Assembly: GCF_032362555.1 (NCBI RefSeq)
Contig: NC_083528.1
Span: 3,844,001 to 3,908,000, forward strand
Source: Amyelois transitella
Taxonomy: Eukaryota; Arthropoda; Insecta; Lepidoptera; Pyralidae
DNA length: 64,000 nt
Direction: 5' to 3'
Positions 37,401 through 48,700 of the stretch are shown here, piece by piece. A model generated the notes under the pieces. It made no database searches and was not told the origin of the DNA. It saw nothing but the letters and a program-made list of their open reading frames with translations. A program made the position numbers and the translations under genes. Positions within the stretch are counted from its first letter, which is position 1. Each line of letters opens with the position of its first letter.

Positions 37401-40273
37401 AAATTATGGATACTTGCATCATGACACGAGTAGCAAGTACCTAGTTTAAAGGCACTTGTAATAAAAATCCACAGATGAAACCAATGATCTAAATAAATTT
37501 ATTGCATGAAGTAATTCGATCGTAAATATCCCTCTTATCTGTAATTAAAAAAACCGCGATATTTTCTTGTAAATTAACGACGTTTGTAAACATCCCGTTA
37601 TTAAAACTTTAAGTAAACAAATTGTAGCATCCCATTTGTTTACCAGGAATGAACAAGTCTGTACCTATTTTTTTATTTTATTTATTTGCAATGGTAAGCA
37701 CCTAAGTGTACATATTGTGTAATACTTTGAGGACAATGAAGGAAGGAGAGGGAAGAACAGATATTGCTGAAATTTTCGATTACGATAACCAAGCGTAGAC
37801 GCATCTACATAGATAAACTATTTATTGCACAAAAAGAAAAAGTAAATAAAAAAAACATAGGTTATGTGGTGTAGGCGGTCTTATCGCTAATGCAAAAACT
37901 ACGTGATCTTCATTAAAAAGAATTTGAAATATATCTCATGCCCATTTCGAAGCTCAACCCCAAGAACTTTTTCACCTGAAAGATTTCAGATTGCTTTTTT
38001 AAAAACGAGAGGTTTAAATGTTTGTGTCCTAAATCCAAGTGTTCACCAACGTTCCGGTCAGACCAATCATACGAGAATGCCCCACGAAGAAAATTATAAG
38101 TATACTTAAAACTTTGTGATATTATTACTCCTTACTACGTAGTCATAGAATATAGTACTTGTATACCTACAATATGTGGGTACGCTTCTCTCGACGGTAG
38201 ACGGTCTAGCCTACCTTCGCTTTATGTTTTATCCCATGTTTATAGAAATGCGACTCTTCCGGCGAAATATTATTTGCGACCTCGGGTTGTTTATGAAGAT
38301 GTCCGCGATAATCTCTGCGACCTCCCTCACGATGCACTGCGCGCGTCTTCGATATCTTCTAGGTCTATTACTAATATGGTGCCCCGACTTTACACGTAAC
38401 GCAAACATTAATGACACTACGCCCAGATAGGTTTTCTTGAGGAAACCTGTACATACAGGCAATTGCAAAGATTGCGGGGGTCAGAGACGAAAAACATCCA
38501 ATTCGTAAAATAATATCTCTAATCAAAAGAGAATCCCTGGGTTTTTTCAAAATGACAATTTTTTCCCCCAAATTTTCTTTTAATGTAAATAAATTCTTTG
38601 CGATATCCGTCTTTCTATTTGTGTCCATTTATTATAAGTACTTATGTTAAAACGTTTTATTCTGTATCAAAATATAATATTTTCAACGATATTCGTCCTA
38701 TTTTCTATCATTACAACATTTCATTACATTCTTTATTGTAGAGTTTTATACAGTCCATCCTTTTTAAATTACCTTATGTAATATCATATATAGTAAGTGT
38801 TAGTAAATCCAGTCATGCGAGGGCTGACCTGTTTGAACCCATACCGCGTCCGGATCGAGTGTCGACCAATTAACTGATTAGTCGCTTAGAACTAAGTTTT
38901 ACAACTCAGCTATTGACTACGAGTGAACTAGACTTACCTATTGTTTCTGTTTTTAAATTTTGAGTGCCGTGTGGTTCCCGGGTGCCGTGTGGTTCCCGGC
39001 ACCAGTACAGAAAAGAATTGGACCACTCCATCTCTTTCCCATGGATGTCGTAAAGGGCGACTAACGGATAGGCTTACAAACTTGGGATTCTTTTTTAGGC
39101 AATGGGCTAGCAACCTATCACTGTTTGAATCTCAATTCTATCATTAAGCCAAATAGCTGAGCGTGGCCTATCAGTCTTTTCAAGACTGTTGGCTCTGTCT
39201 ACCCCACAAGGGATATAGACGTGACCATATGTATGTATTTAAATTTTGATGCTCTTTCACCGAATAATACCTACTTATGAACTTGTTTTAACAAAGTATA
39301 GTAGATATAATATTATAAAGCTTAATAATTTGTTTGTTTGTTTGTTTAAACGCGCTAATCTCAGGAACTATCGGGTTCAAATTCTTTTTGAAGCCTTCAA
39401 AGAAGGCTTTGGGCTATATAACATCACGCTGCAACTATTAGGACGAAGGAGGGAATTCAGCGACTACATCTTTTCCCTTCACGATCACTGCATACTTCTT
39501 TTGCTTCATCTTAGTATACATTCATCAAACTTTTCATTCTCGTTGGTTCAATGTGTTCATACTCTTGACCACACTTTTGGTCACAGCATCCTCGATTTGA
39601 CCAAGATTCGTCCATCTAGGTCTATACTGAGCTAATAACCTGGATACATAGACACATAAAGCCGCTTTTCCAGACGAGTTGGCAGAGACTCCATATTTAA
39701 TGTGACAGTCTATGACGATCGCGCTGGGAATGATATGAGTAAAAAAAGTATGCGATTTTATCAAAAAGCTTCAGTAGCTTTTTATGTCTTAAAACAAAAC
39801 TGTTTTATATTAATTTTCCACGAATTTGATAGTTATTTATGTTATGAAAGAGTGATTATACATGTTATCAGACCCATGAATTCCGGTTTGCAAATACTTA
39901 ACATAGAATAAGACCGACCATGCAGTATGTCTAAAAGAAATTGAAAAATGTCAAATAGTTAACAAAAAAAATTAGGTTGCTTTTCTGTTTTAAAATAATA
40001 TAAGTTAGACCTTTTGTCAATATCATGCTTACTTAAAGCAGAGTATATACATATTCCATAATTCTGGAAATCCTAATAACTCCCTCAAAAACTTGAACTT
40101 AATTAAACAAGATAAGTGGTTCAAGGCCATTTTATATTTGCTATCTTATTCACGAAAAAGATGAATGTTTCTTAAAATGAGTAATGTTTGTACAATTGTA
40201 TGGATAGGTACTTACCTTCTCCAAAACTTTTTAGTGACGCGCACAGCACTAATAATACAATTTTCACATTCAT
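25473..40273 (-). CDS. Fibulin-type extracellular matrix protein
   Basis: This secreted calcium-binding matrix protein resembles fibulin-1/-2. Exons are 40273-40216, 36789-36609, 36129-36051, 35945-35811, 35456-35261, 34992-34831, 34508-34296, 33807-33658, 33259-33154, 32601-32540, 32200-32072, 31720-31546, 31318-30573, 30380-30198, 30099-29977, 29548-29423, 29304-29098, 28816-28665, 28456-28364, 28055-27934, 27580-27429, 27098-26963, 26586-26466, 26203-26085 and 25635-25473. They total 4089 nt and 1362 residues. The first exon encodes a signal peptide ([19 protein letters not shown]). Residues about 20-151 carry CC...CC anaphylatoxin-like modules, such as DTCCGHADL and [14 protein letters not shown] modules open with DIDEC or DINEC, the calcium-binding signature, and most exon ends share one phase, as expected for shuffled modules. 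Residues about 549-797 are a Pro/Thr/Arg/Glu-rich insert. The C-terminus ([24 protein letters not shown]) is the fibulin module. Whether it is the fibulin-1 or fibulin-2 orthologue is not settled. Confidence 0.93.
26662..26853 (+). repeat. SINE family A, 5'-truncated copy 3
   Basis: The copy starts at CTCTTTCCCATGGACGTCGT and lacks the GCCGTGTGG head. It keeps GGGCTGGCAACCTGTCACTA and AGCTGAACGTGGCC, with a shortened tail. It lies in the intron between fibulin exons 22 and 23, antisense to the gene. Confidence 0.8.
27796..27833. repeat. Perfect 14-bp inverted repeat (hairpin) in a fibulin intron
   Basis: GCAACCCTCCGCCA and its exact reverse complement TGGCGGAGGGTTGC are separated by ten bases. 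The arms are GC-rich within AT-rich intron DNA, so the transcript would form a strong stem. The role is unknown. Confidence 0.75.
30573..31318 (-). other. Fibulin exon 13: Pro/Thr/Arg/Glu-rich insert
   Basis: This 746-nt exon encodes 248 residues with almost no cysteine. It starts with a mucin-like [20 protein letters not shown] stretch. It continues with Tyr/Arg/Pro sequence and several repeats built on RRPEE and IPKP-IPRRPEE. It ends with one Cys-containing module start ([12 protein letters not shown]). The Thr/Pro part is a likely O-glycosylation region; the acidic-basic RPEE part looks disordered. The exon is three to ten times longer than its EGF neighbours. It keeps the common splice phase at its 3' end but differs at its 5' end, where it joins a Tyr-rich EYDYEYYSE stretch. 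Confidence 0.9.
36420..36602 (+). repeat. SINE family C, 3' part, ending beside a splice donor
   Basis: The sequence GAGGAAACCTGCACATTCAG, then TGTGTCACCATGAT, GTTGTGGAGGTCGG and TCTCACCCAATCCAG matches the repeats at 47455-47695 and 49010-49420. It lies antisense in the large fibulin intron 2. It stops about seven bases from the donor of exon 2 (exon end 36609). Confidence 0.75.
36790..40215 (-). other. First intron of the fibulin gene
   Basis: This 3.4-kb intron separates the signal-peptide exon from the first Cys-rich exon and is the longest in the gene. It holds a complete family A SINE, a family C fragment at about 38435-38490 and a degraded GGCGGTCTTATCGC block near 37873. Open frames inside it (for example 39246-39635) have no recognised similarity. 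Confidence 0.8.
38964..39238 (+). repeat. SINE family A, copy 4, with duplicated head
   Basis: The copy opens with GTGCCGTGTGGTTCCCGG twice in tandem, then the full family body and a CCCCACAAGGGATATAGACG end. The duplicated 18-bp head is unusual among the copies here. It lies in fibulin intron 1, antisense to the gene. Confidence 0.85.
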
Positions 40274-42559
40274 TTCTTTAAATCACTGAAAGTCACTGGC
40301 ACATAATGTTTAAAAATTAAAAATAAACTTTTCACTTATTTTTTAATAAATACTTAGATGTTATTGATAAATTCTTGGTAAACGAGTACCCTCCGCAGTG
40401 CCTTCGTAAGTAATGATAGCGGGTCAACTTGCTGATAACATTTCGCGCATGCGTAGATCCATCCTCGGACCAAAACTATTTTGGTTGAAAGTATCGTCTA
40501 CACACTATACGGAGTAAACAGTATTTGTTTGAATCACAGACGCATCACGTAATGAAAAACATTCACCATATACATAGATATATAGGGATTTACCTACAAG
40601 CGTATTTTTAGTAGAAAGAAGTTTATCGCAAATCCCACGGAAAAAATTTTTTACTTCTTTGGTAAGAAAATTTTGATTTCGCGGTAATGCCGAATCAATT
40701 TTGATGTAATTTTTTATGGATAAAGTTAATTAAGACAAAGGCTGGATATTAATAGAATGATGGTTCCCATTGAAACGACACCCTAAGCACTAATGGTAAC
40801 AAACAATTAGGTACCTATATTACCTAACCAACCATTAATTTTTACATTTGTTATAAGTATTTCAAACGCATAAGTAAATTAACCTATTATCGAGATCGGG
40901 CCGTGCGATGTTGCAAGACGACCTTGGGTTCGATTCCCGGACCAAAACAAATGTTTGTGTCCAAGATAATCGTTTTAACGATGTGTACAATTGGGGAGAA
41001 TTTTATTTTATTGGTGTAGTAAATGATAAAATCAATTCCCATATTTAGGTACGAATAACAAGGTACAATGTTCAAACCTCCATCGAGGTTAACATATCCT
41101 TTGATGCTTCTGTCTGTAACTATTTCACGTTCTTGCCGTGTCTTCAAATTTAAAAATGTATTTGTAGGTATTTTGTACGAAAATACATACATATATCGTG
41201 GCGGTTGGAAAGATGTAGACTGCCTAGGTACCCCTCCAGGAAAGGCGTGATTTTATGTAAGTATTTATATGTATAGAATCATGAAAAGCATTTTATATAA
41301 TAATTACATACTTAGGTACATATAATCATGTCTATATCCAAAAATCTGCAAGGGAAAATAATCAGCTAACACACGCTATGTTTTTTTCAATACTAGACAG
41401 CGCATGCGCTATTTATAAATAGAGCATGGAAGCTTTTCTCTTCTTTTCACTCATTAGGTAATTAGTATTTTTTAACAGACCTCAAGAAAGCAGGTTTTCA
41501 ATGCGACTGTATTTTGTTCTATAATATCTTTCCAGAGCCCTTTCAAAATTAATAATGCCTATGTATGTAATTACTTAGACATAAAATTTTCAGGTACTAA
41601 CCCACATTTGCGTAAAGTAAAAAGTACCTCCATAACTATGAGGGTTACTGTCTGTCTGCGTATAATAGGTACAACGTCAATTGTACCTAAATGTTAATGT
41701 GAAGCGAAATGTCAAAGAGGCTGTTTGTTTGTATAGCTTTCTGCTGGGGTTGTTAACCAAATGGTCTGTTTATAGGTACTAGCTGCGGCCTGCGACTTTA
41801 CCTGATTTCAAAGTATTTTTGGAATCATCTCTTCTGTAGTTTTAAAAAGGTAGGTAAGATACTAGGCACTGTTTTTGAAATATATTTTAAATATTCTTGA
41901 TTAAAGGGTGTTGGTGTTTCGCCAATGATCTTTCCTTTTCTTTATTTGTTGCAAACTGGGTCAGGCAAATTCCTACCCTGCATAAAAACCCTAGGAAACA
42001 ATTAAACCCCTACTTAGAAAGATTTCAATCTATTTAGGAAGATTTTAGGATTCAAGAATAAGTACGCAAGCTTAATTCAAACTTTTTACTTAATAACAAA
42101 TTAACAATAACAAATAATTTGGTAAAATAAAAATAAAAACACAGCCAATATTTTTACAATAAGTACCTATTACACACACACACAAACACAAGTACACGCA
42201 CATATTTATTGTATTTACATTTATGTAAGTTTATTTAAACAAATATATTAATGTACGTTTATTAGTAGTAGGTAGGTAGATATTTCTCTTGATTCTCTTA
42301 CCCCACAGTAAATTCTCACGATATAGGTATATATACAAAAGTTTTATATAAATGCGATTTTAATTAATATAATAAACACATAAATGAATGAAAATTTTGA
42401 TCTAATAGCCCATCACCAAACAAGTTTTTCCGAAGGAGACAAACAATAAACAGGTAAACTTTGTGCTCCAAATCATCAATTTGTTCCCTGTGATACCTAA
42501 AATGATTTACATTAAGTTCTTATTTGCCATTAAACATTAAATGATCACCAAATCATTTC
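40274..42559. other. Fibulin promoter side and spacer to the sHSP gene
   Basis: This stretch should contain the fibulin promoter just to the right of 40273. At about 40890-40945 a tRNA-like B box (GGTTCGATTCCCGG) marks a tRNA-derived SINE head rather than a tRNA gene. At 41203-41275 there is the 3' end of a family B repeat. A CA tract lies at 42174-42190. No protein gene is supported. Confidence 0.6.
40890..40945 (+). repeat. tRNA-derived SINE head fragment
   Basis: A Pol III B-box-like sequence, GGTTCGATTCCCGG, follows a short GC-rich stretch. No tRNA cloverleaf with a paired acceptor stem could be traced, so I call it a SINE fragment. Confidence 0.4.
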
Positions 42560-42973
42560 TCATAGCTTGCTCTTCGCTTTGTTATCGTGTGTAACAGGAA
42601 TCACGGTGTCTTGTCTCATTCTCAGCTGTCTTGGGGCAGTGACGGTCAGCAGGCCATCGGACGATAACGTAGACACCACGTCCTCCGGTCTACAATCATC
42701 AGGTAAAGCATACTTCCTTGTGAACCTTCTAGAAATATAACCATGTTCATCCTTCCTCTCTTCATGTTTACATTCGATCACAACGTGGCCATCAGCTGTC
42801 CTTACTGATATATCTTCAGGTGCAAAGTCCTTCACTAAGAGAGTAACTTCATACTTATCTTTTTGATTCCGAACGTTATTTTCCTGCCTCCAAGGCAAAT
42901 TTTCCAGCCAATCTATTGATCTTAGGACTAATTCGTCGCCAAATGGTTGATTAACCGCCGGGAGTGGTGACAT
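42560..42973 (-). CDS. Small heat-shock protein (alpha-crystallin family)
   Basis: This is an ATP-independent chaperone that holds unfolding proteins. The single uninterrupted exon encodes 137 residues, slightly short for an insect small heat-shock protein. The N-terminal arm is brief and carries IDWLENLPWR. The alpha-crystallin domain spans about residues 38-120, with DKYEVTLLVKDFAPEDISV, then GHVVIECKHEERKDEHGYIS and RRFTRKYALPDDC. It ends with the conserved LSSDGLLTVTAPR. The final residues (HDNKAKSKL) are basic. It belongs to the lethal(2)essential-for-life type group common in insects (family knowledge). Lack of introns is typical of heat-inducible members. It is head to head with the SDR gene, 577 bases apart. 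Confidence 0.95.
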   Translation of the reverse strand: MSPLPAVNQPFGDELVLRSIDWLENLPWRQENNVRNQKDKYEVTLLVKDFAPEDISVRTADGHVVIECKHEERKDEHGYISRRFTRKYALPDDCRPEDVVSTLSSDGLLTVTAPRQLRMRQDTVIPVTHDNKAKSKL

Positions 42974-43550
42974 TTTTCCGTCTCACTTGTCTAATAAATC
43001 AAACTTCCACAATCTGTGGCACCTGCCTGTTTTTTGTTTATGCGCTTGCGACGCTCTGCACACGAGCTGGTCGACCTTGCTTTGATAAGAACGATGCTTT
43101 TCGTGGATGTTATACTCAACTACATCGATTGGCTCTAGATGGCGTTACGTGTATCTGTCCATCACTACACTTTGACCATGACCTAAAACCGTCTCAAAAC
43201 ACGGGAAACAGCACCCTGATGTCTAGTCTAGAAATGACTTATTGTTTCTTCCGTATAGAATGGTAGTTTTAAAATTACACAAACTGAGTTTTCTCCTGAG
43301 TATTTAAAAAATCACTGAACAGCTTCGCCATATAAAAACTAGGCCCCTAGAAAATTTAAACTAGGCGCCTGTATTCTTATGAAGTTGTAGAGTGAAAGAG
43401 GTTGATAAGATTAACATAAATTTCTTATAAGTATCTATAGGTATACCTACTTTGTTTCTGACATATTCTCTAGGTTCGTTATCTCCGAGCAGATAAGCTT
43501 AAAAATAAATTAATAACTTCTTTACTTCTGTATTACAGTTGTTGTTAAAG
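42974..43550. promoter_or_regulatory. Divergent intergenic region, sHSP and SDR
   Basis: Both start codons face outward from this 577-bp stretch, so it holds both promoters. A TATA-like TATAAAA lies at 43331-43337 on the plus strand and would suit the SDR. A TATTACAG acceptor at 43531-43538 just before the SDR start implies an intron in its 5' UTR. I found no clean run of alternating GAA/TTC units, so a heat-shock element is not confirmed. Confidence 0.45.
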
Positions 43551-44565
43551 ATGACACAAGTGGCCATAGTCACTGGAGCTAATAAGGGCCTCGGGCTTGC
43601 AATTGTTAAACTTCTTTGTGAGAGATTCGACGGAACAGTTTATCTTACATCCAGAGACGAGAAAAGAGGCCAAAATGCCTGTGAAGAACTGAATCAACAG
43701 GGATTAACACCCAAATATTACCAACTAGACGTCACAGATAGTGAAAGTGTAATTAGATTTCGCGATTATATGAAAAATACATATGAAGGGATCGATATTC
43801 TTATCAACAATGCTGGCATATTATTCTTGAAAGATGCAAAAGAACCAAAAACATACCAAGCAGAACAAACAATTTTCGTTAATTTTACATCATTGGTGAA
43901 TTTTACCGAAGCGATGTTGCCATTAACTAAAGATGGCGGGAAAATAGTTAACATATCCAGTTCCTCTGGACATCTATCTAGGATTCCATCTCAGGAGATA
44001 AGAGAGAAGATCAGTTCACCAGAGTTAACGCTAGAAGGTTTGAGGAGATTAACGGATCTATATTTGGATGCTGTGAAAAGAAATAAGGAAATGGAAGAAG
44101 GTTGGGGAGAATCTCCTTACGTGGTGTCTAAAGTTGCTGTAAATGCGTACACGTTCTTGCTGCATCGCAGATTGAAATCGAGAGGTGAGCGAAATTACTA
44201 CATAAAAGTTACCTATTCCATTTTTTTTTAAATATGAAATCCAAAAACATTAGATTTCAGTGATAAATACTTACTTGCTATAAATAAATGCTCACTATCT
44301 TGCCCGTGGCTTCGCTCCCGTGGAAATTTTCTCATAGTTCTTACCCTCCACACCAGGAATCATCGTGAACTGTGTGCATCCCGGGTACGTGATGTCGGAC
44401 ATGACGCACGGTGCCGGCGACGTGTCCCCCGCGGCGGCGGCGGAGCACCCCGTGAGGCTGGCGTTGGAGCCCCAAGCCGGGGGACTATACATGTGGAGAA
44501 ATGGCACCACCGTGCCGTGGGGGGGACCAGATCCCAGGGGATATATTGATGGGAAGCCAGTGTAA
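43551..44565 (+). CDS. Carbonyl reductase-like short-chain dehydrogenase/reductase
   Basis: This NAD(P)H-dependent cytosolic oxidoreductase resembles carbonyl reductase 1. It would reduce quinones, aldehydes or ketones; the substrate is not predictable. Two exons, 43551-44184 and 44357-44565, encode 280 residues (human CBR1 277). The nucleotide-binding motif TGANKGLG is at residues 8-15, NNAG at 86-89, the catalytic serine region at about 136-139 and YVVSK with Tyr190 and Lys194. The split codon for Gly212 joins LKSR to GIIVNCVHPGYV, the conserved post-active-site strand. The C-terminus (GGLYMWRNGTTVPWGG) is typical of the family. The ATG at 43551 was chosen because it sits directly before the first beta strand (TQVAIVTG). 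The gene is complete, with no damage. Confidence 0.95.
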
Positions 44566-45717
44566 TAACTATTTTTGAAGTAAAAGAGAAGATGAAAAAT
44601 TGTTTATTTGTATGTTTTCCATGATCCCCGGCACTAGGATCTCTTTCCCGTGAACCAATGAAGCAAGGGGTAACCAGACATTTTTTATACCTAGTTCAAC
44701 AAAAATACAAAGTTGGTTTTGATTCCTTTATTAGAAAAACCATTTTAAGGCTGTCGTCAGGCGATTCATATAGATATTAAAATCAGTAAGTTAATAATCA
44801 ATACCCTTTATGATTTTCGATTGAACTACGCAAAATTGACTAAAAACCAGTGTGTATTGGGTGATGTTGATGATTTTTCAAAATTTATGAATGTCATAAT
44901 TTATATGTCAAATGACTAAACATATTTAACTAAGACTTTTCCGAACAAAAATCAGTAAACTGCATCTGTGTAGCTTAAGAAAAATAAATTGTCTCTCTCA
45001 TCAAAGCCCAATGCCAATTGCAAACTATGCCAATGACTTGAGTATCTAATGTCTGCTTAGTACATTTAATTTGTTTTTGTGCTCAGTTGTTGTTTTCTTA
45101 TTTATTTATTCTTTATTCAAACAACTACAATTTATAAAGTACAATAGGCGGGCATTTTTTCTTCATATTGAATGTGTTCAACAGTACAAAATATTTACTG
45201 TTTTAAATAGACCTGCAGTTAGTTTAAAATCCGAGTAGGTACTCTGGTTGAACTTTCTTCAATTCAGTGTTTGTAAAAGCATTAGTAAGATGAAGGTGTG
45301 TCAGTAAAAGAGTGAGTATAATTGCTTCATTTAATGATCTTTCCGTGGTAATGGCTCAATAAGGTACACAAGGAACAGCGAGTTATTGGCATCTCATTTT
45401 AATATAGAAAATATAATCTGTCATAACAGGGATATGATTGTAGTAAATATATAATATAATAACGAATATACATATACACGAAACAAAGAAAAAGAGAGGT
45501 CACAGCGAGTTATGAAACCGAAACCGAAAAGAAAATCAAACTTTATATATATATAACGTATTTTCTTTTAAATAAAACAAATATGTTAATTTATTTTACA
45601 AATTCCTTTGTTATCATATTTCTCTCGTTTAAAATATGCTCTTCTTAATACAAAGATTTCTCGATGACACGACCAACGGAAACGGGTATATCTTGTAGAA
45701 AACGTGTGCGCTGCGGT
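44566..45717. other. Spacer between convergent SDR and CNOT4
   Basis: This tail-to-tail spacer is AT-rich. It contains a plus-strand AATAAA at about 44982 (possible SDR end) and the CNOT4 poly(A) signal at 45590-45595. No gene is seen. Confidence 0.6.
45590..45595 (-). terminator. Poly(A) signal for CNOT4
   Basis: The plus strand TTTATT gives AATAAA on the minus strand about 123 bases after the CNOT4 stop codon. It is the first clear hexamer downstream. Confidence 0.6.
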
Positions 45718-48700
45718 CTACTTGGCGTCGATGCACTCCTTGGACAGCGGGCGCTTGGCGGGCGCGAAGCCGGGCGGCAGCGGCACGAAGCGCGGCGCCC
45801 AGCCGCCCGCCGACAGCTGGCTGAACTGCGCGAACAGCTCCTGGCGGCACGGAAAACATGCGAATCAACTTTAGCACGAATACAACCTGTTCAACGCAGC
45901 AAAGTCACGTATAGATCAAAACGTTAAATATGTGCAATAGTATACAAAGTGTTGTATTGGACAATTACAAACAAAAATGTTAAATCTTACTTTTTTAATA
46001 AAATGTTTAAATACTATTTATCATAAATAGTATTTAAACATTTTATTTGGGTAATTTGGTCAACTTCAGTATACTTTGTATGTACCTCGTGTCATTAGCT
46101 AAACCCACGCCCTCTTAAATTGTAAAACTAGTCCTTATAAAGATTGTCGTAAATCTATGATCTTTTTAATTGTCTCTCAACACCCTTACCTAAACGTCAC
46201 ACGACAAACCCGGAAAAGCGGCGTGATTTCATTTGGGTCAGGTCAAAAGTACCCGAAACCGCCGAGCTTGCATGAAGAGAGTTATGAATGTGGATGAAGC
46301 GAGGGAAATATGCAGAGATCGTGGCAAGTGGAAAGAGGTAGTCTCCGCCTACCCCTCCGGGAAAGAGGCGTGATTTTATGTATGTATGTATTTCATGTAT
46401 AGATGTGTTTACCTGCTGCTGATGCGTGAGCGAGCCCTGTGGCGCGCCCTTGGCTCTGCTGACGGACGTGGACACGATGGCCGGGTCCAGCTGCGTCCAG
46501 TCGGAGAACGAGTTCTGCTGAGATGTGTAACCTGCAATACGAACACATATTATTTATAACTTTTTAATTTTATATAATCAACTGTAAGTATTTAAGGCAA
46601 GCATTCATATGTTACTCATTTCTTAATTAAGGGAGAGGCTTTTTGTAAACAACAGATTCTTCTTACCGGACTAGCAACCAGTCAATAAATTTTACTTCCG
46701 AGATCAAATCTAAGCGTATCTTTTCAGTTACTGTTGTTGAAGACCAGTTTAGTATGGTTTCCAACTTTAATATAACTACCTACAGTCTGCTACATTCTAA
46801 TACAAACAACAAAAAAATTGTAGAGAAAAGAGCTAAATGGGGTATGTCCCACTTAACTCCACCGACAAGAGTTAGCTCTTACATTTAAAGCCCAGCAAAC
46901 GTTGTTTTGCCATATTAATAATTTTAAAGTAATTTCTAGTTAAAAAAAATGTGAGTGTACTCATTTTATATATGAGTACACTCGTATATAAAATTCTCGT
47001 GTCACAATATAACAAAAAGTACACAAATAATAAAAAGTATATGTATGTATGTATGGCCGTGTGGTTCCCGGCACCAATACAAAAAACAATAGGACCACTC
47101 CATCTCTTTCCCATGGATGTCGTAAAAGGCGACTAAGGGATAGGCTTACAAACTTGGGATTCTTTTTTAGGCATTGGGTTAGCAACCTGTCACTATTTGA
47201 ATCTCAATTCTATCATTAAGCCCAATAGCTGAACGTGGCCATTCAGCCTTTTCAAGAGCCAACCTCTGTCTACCCCGCTAGGGATACAGACGTGACCATA
47301 TGTATGTATGTATGTATGTGTGACCTGCGTGGTGGGCGACGGGGCGCGGCTGCGGCAGCCCGAGGTGGCCGAAGCCGGGCGGCGCCAGGCGCGCGCGCCG
47401 CACGCGCTCCATGTTGTCGCTGCAACCACACAAAACGTACGTTACTTTCAACACTTACTGATGCTCTTACGGTGAGGGAAAACATTGGCAAAACCTACAC
47501 ATTCAGGCAACTGAATGTGTCACCATGATCCAATATGAGTTAAGTTCTCCTGCAATGGTTGTGGAGGTCAGATAAAAGTCGCTTCGTGTCTCACCCAACC
47601 CTGGTCCATGATCAAAGGCATACCCTGGACTCGTCTGAGTGAGGAATATGACAACCAGGACTAAAGCCAGGAGGAAGAAGACTGTTATAAGCTGGTTAAT
47701 TATGTTGGGACAGCGGATCCCAGGACCTGCAGCTTAATGGCAGAGGGTACAATTGGGAACATACCATGATGAGAGAAACTATTATAGAGAAACTATTATT
47801 GTTTCAAATATTAGGAGAAAAACACCTGGTATCACTGACAAGACTATTATCACACGATTCCAGTCTCCCCTGCGATTACGGAGATCAGATGAGAGGGTCT
47901 TTATATTAAAATCTGACTCTCCCAATTCTGGAGTATGGTCAAAAACGCGCACCATTGTAAAAGGCAAAACAGGGAAAGACTTATAAACTTGGTATCCTTC
48001 TTTTAGCTGAAGGGCTAGCAACCTGTCACTATTTGAACTTCAATTCTACCATCAAGCCATATAGCTGAACGTGACCTTACAGTCTAATGGAGACTGTTTA
48101 CCTGGTAAGGAATAAAGGAATGATTAAAGTCTGTATGTACTGACCCGCTGGAGACGCCCTGCATCATCTCGGTCTCCATCATCTCCTGCAGCGCCTTCTG
48201 CGTCTCCTTGAAGGGGTCGAAGTCCAGGTCGTCGTCCCCGTCGCCGGCGGCGCGTGCGCTGCTCTCGCCCACTCGCAGGTTGTTCATTCTGGAATGTTTC
48301 AACATGTTATTACTAATTAAAAATACATATTGTACAATACAATCGTGCCGTGTGGTTCCCGGCACTTTAATTGAATAGGACCACCACCCGTGGATGTCGT
48401 AAAACGCGACTGAGGAAATGGCTAATAAACTATAGTAATCTTGTAGGCGATGGACTAGCCATCTATATGAATCTGAATTTCATCATAAAGATATACAGCT
48501 GAACGTGGTCTTTCAGTCTTTTCAACTCTGTCTACCCCGCAAGGGATATAGACGTGAAAAGTCACGTCTATATCCCTTGCGGGGATTACATATAGATGTA
48601 TGTATGTATGAACAACAAATAAGTTGACTCACACGCCGGCTGTGTAAGTAAAAAAATTCAATTAACCTCTGTTTGTGCTCCATCTCCAGTCTCTCGGCGC

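Noticed and set aside
39246-39635. 129-codon open frame in fibulin intron 1
   Set aside because: No recognisable domain. It starts just after a SINE tail in repeat-like DNA, and no splice or codon evidence supports it.
40890-40945. Possible tRNA gene (B box GGTTCGATTCCCGG)
   Set aside because: No complete cloverleaf or paired acceptor stem could be traced; a tRNA-derived SINE head explains it better.
43220-43262. Heat-shock element upstream of the small heat-shock gene
   Set aside because: GAA and TTC units occur but are not in the contiguous alternating 5-bp spacing required.
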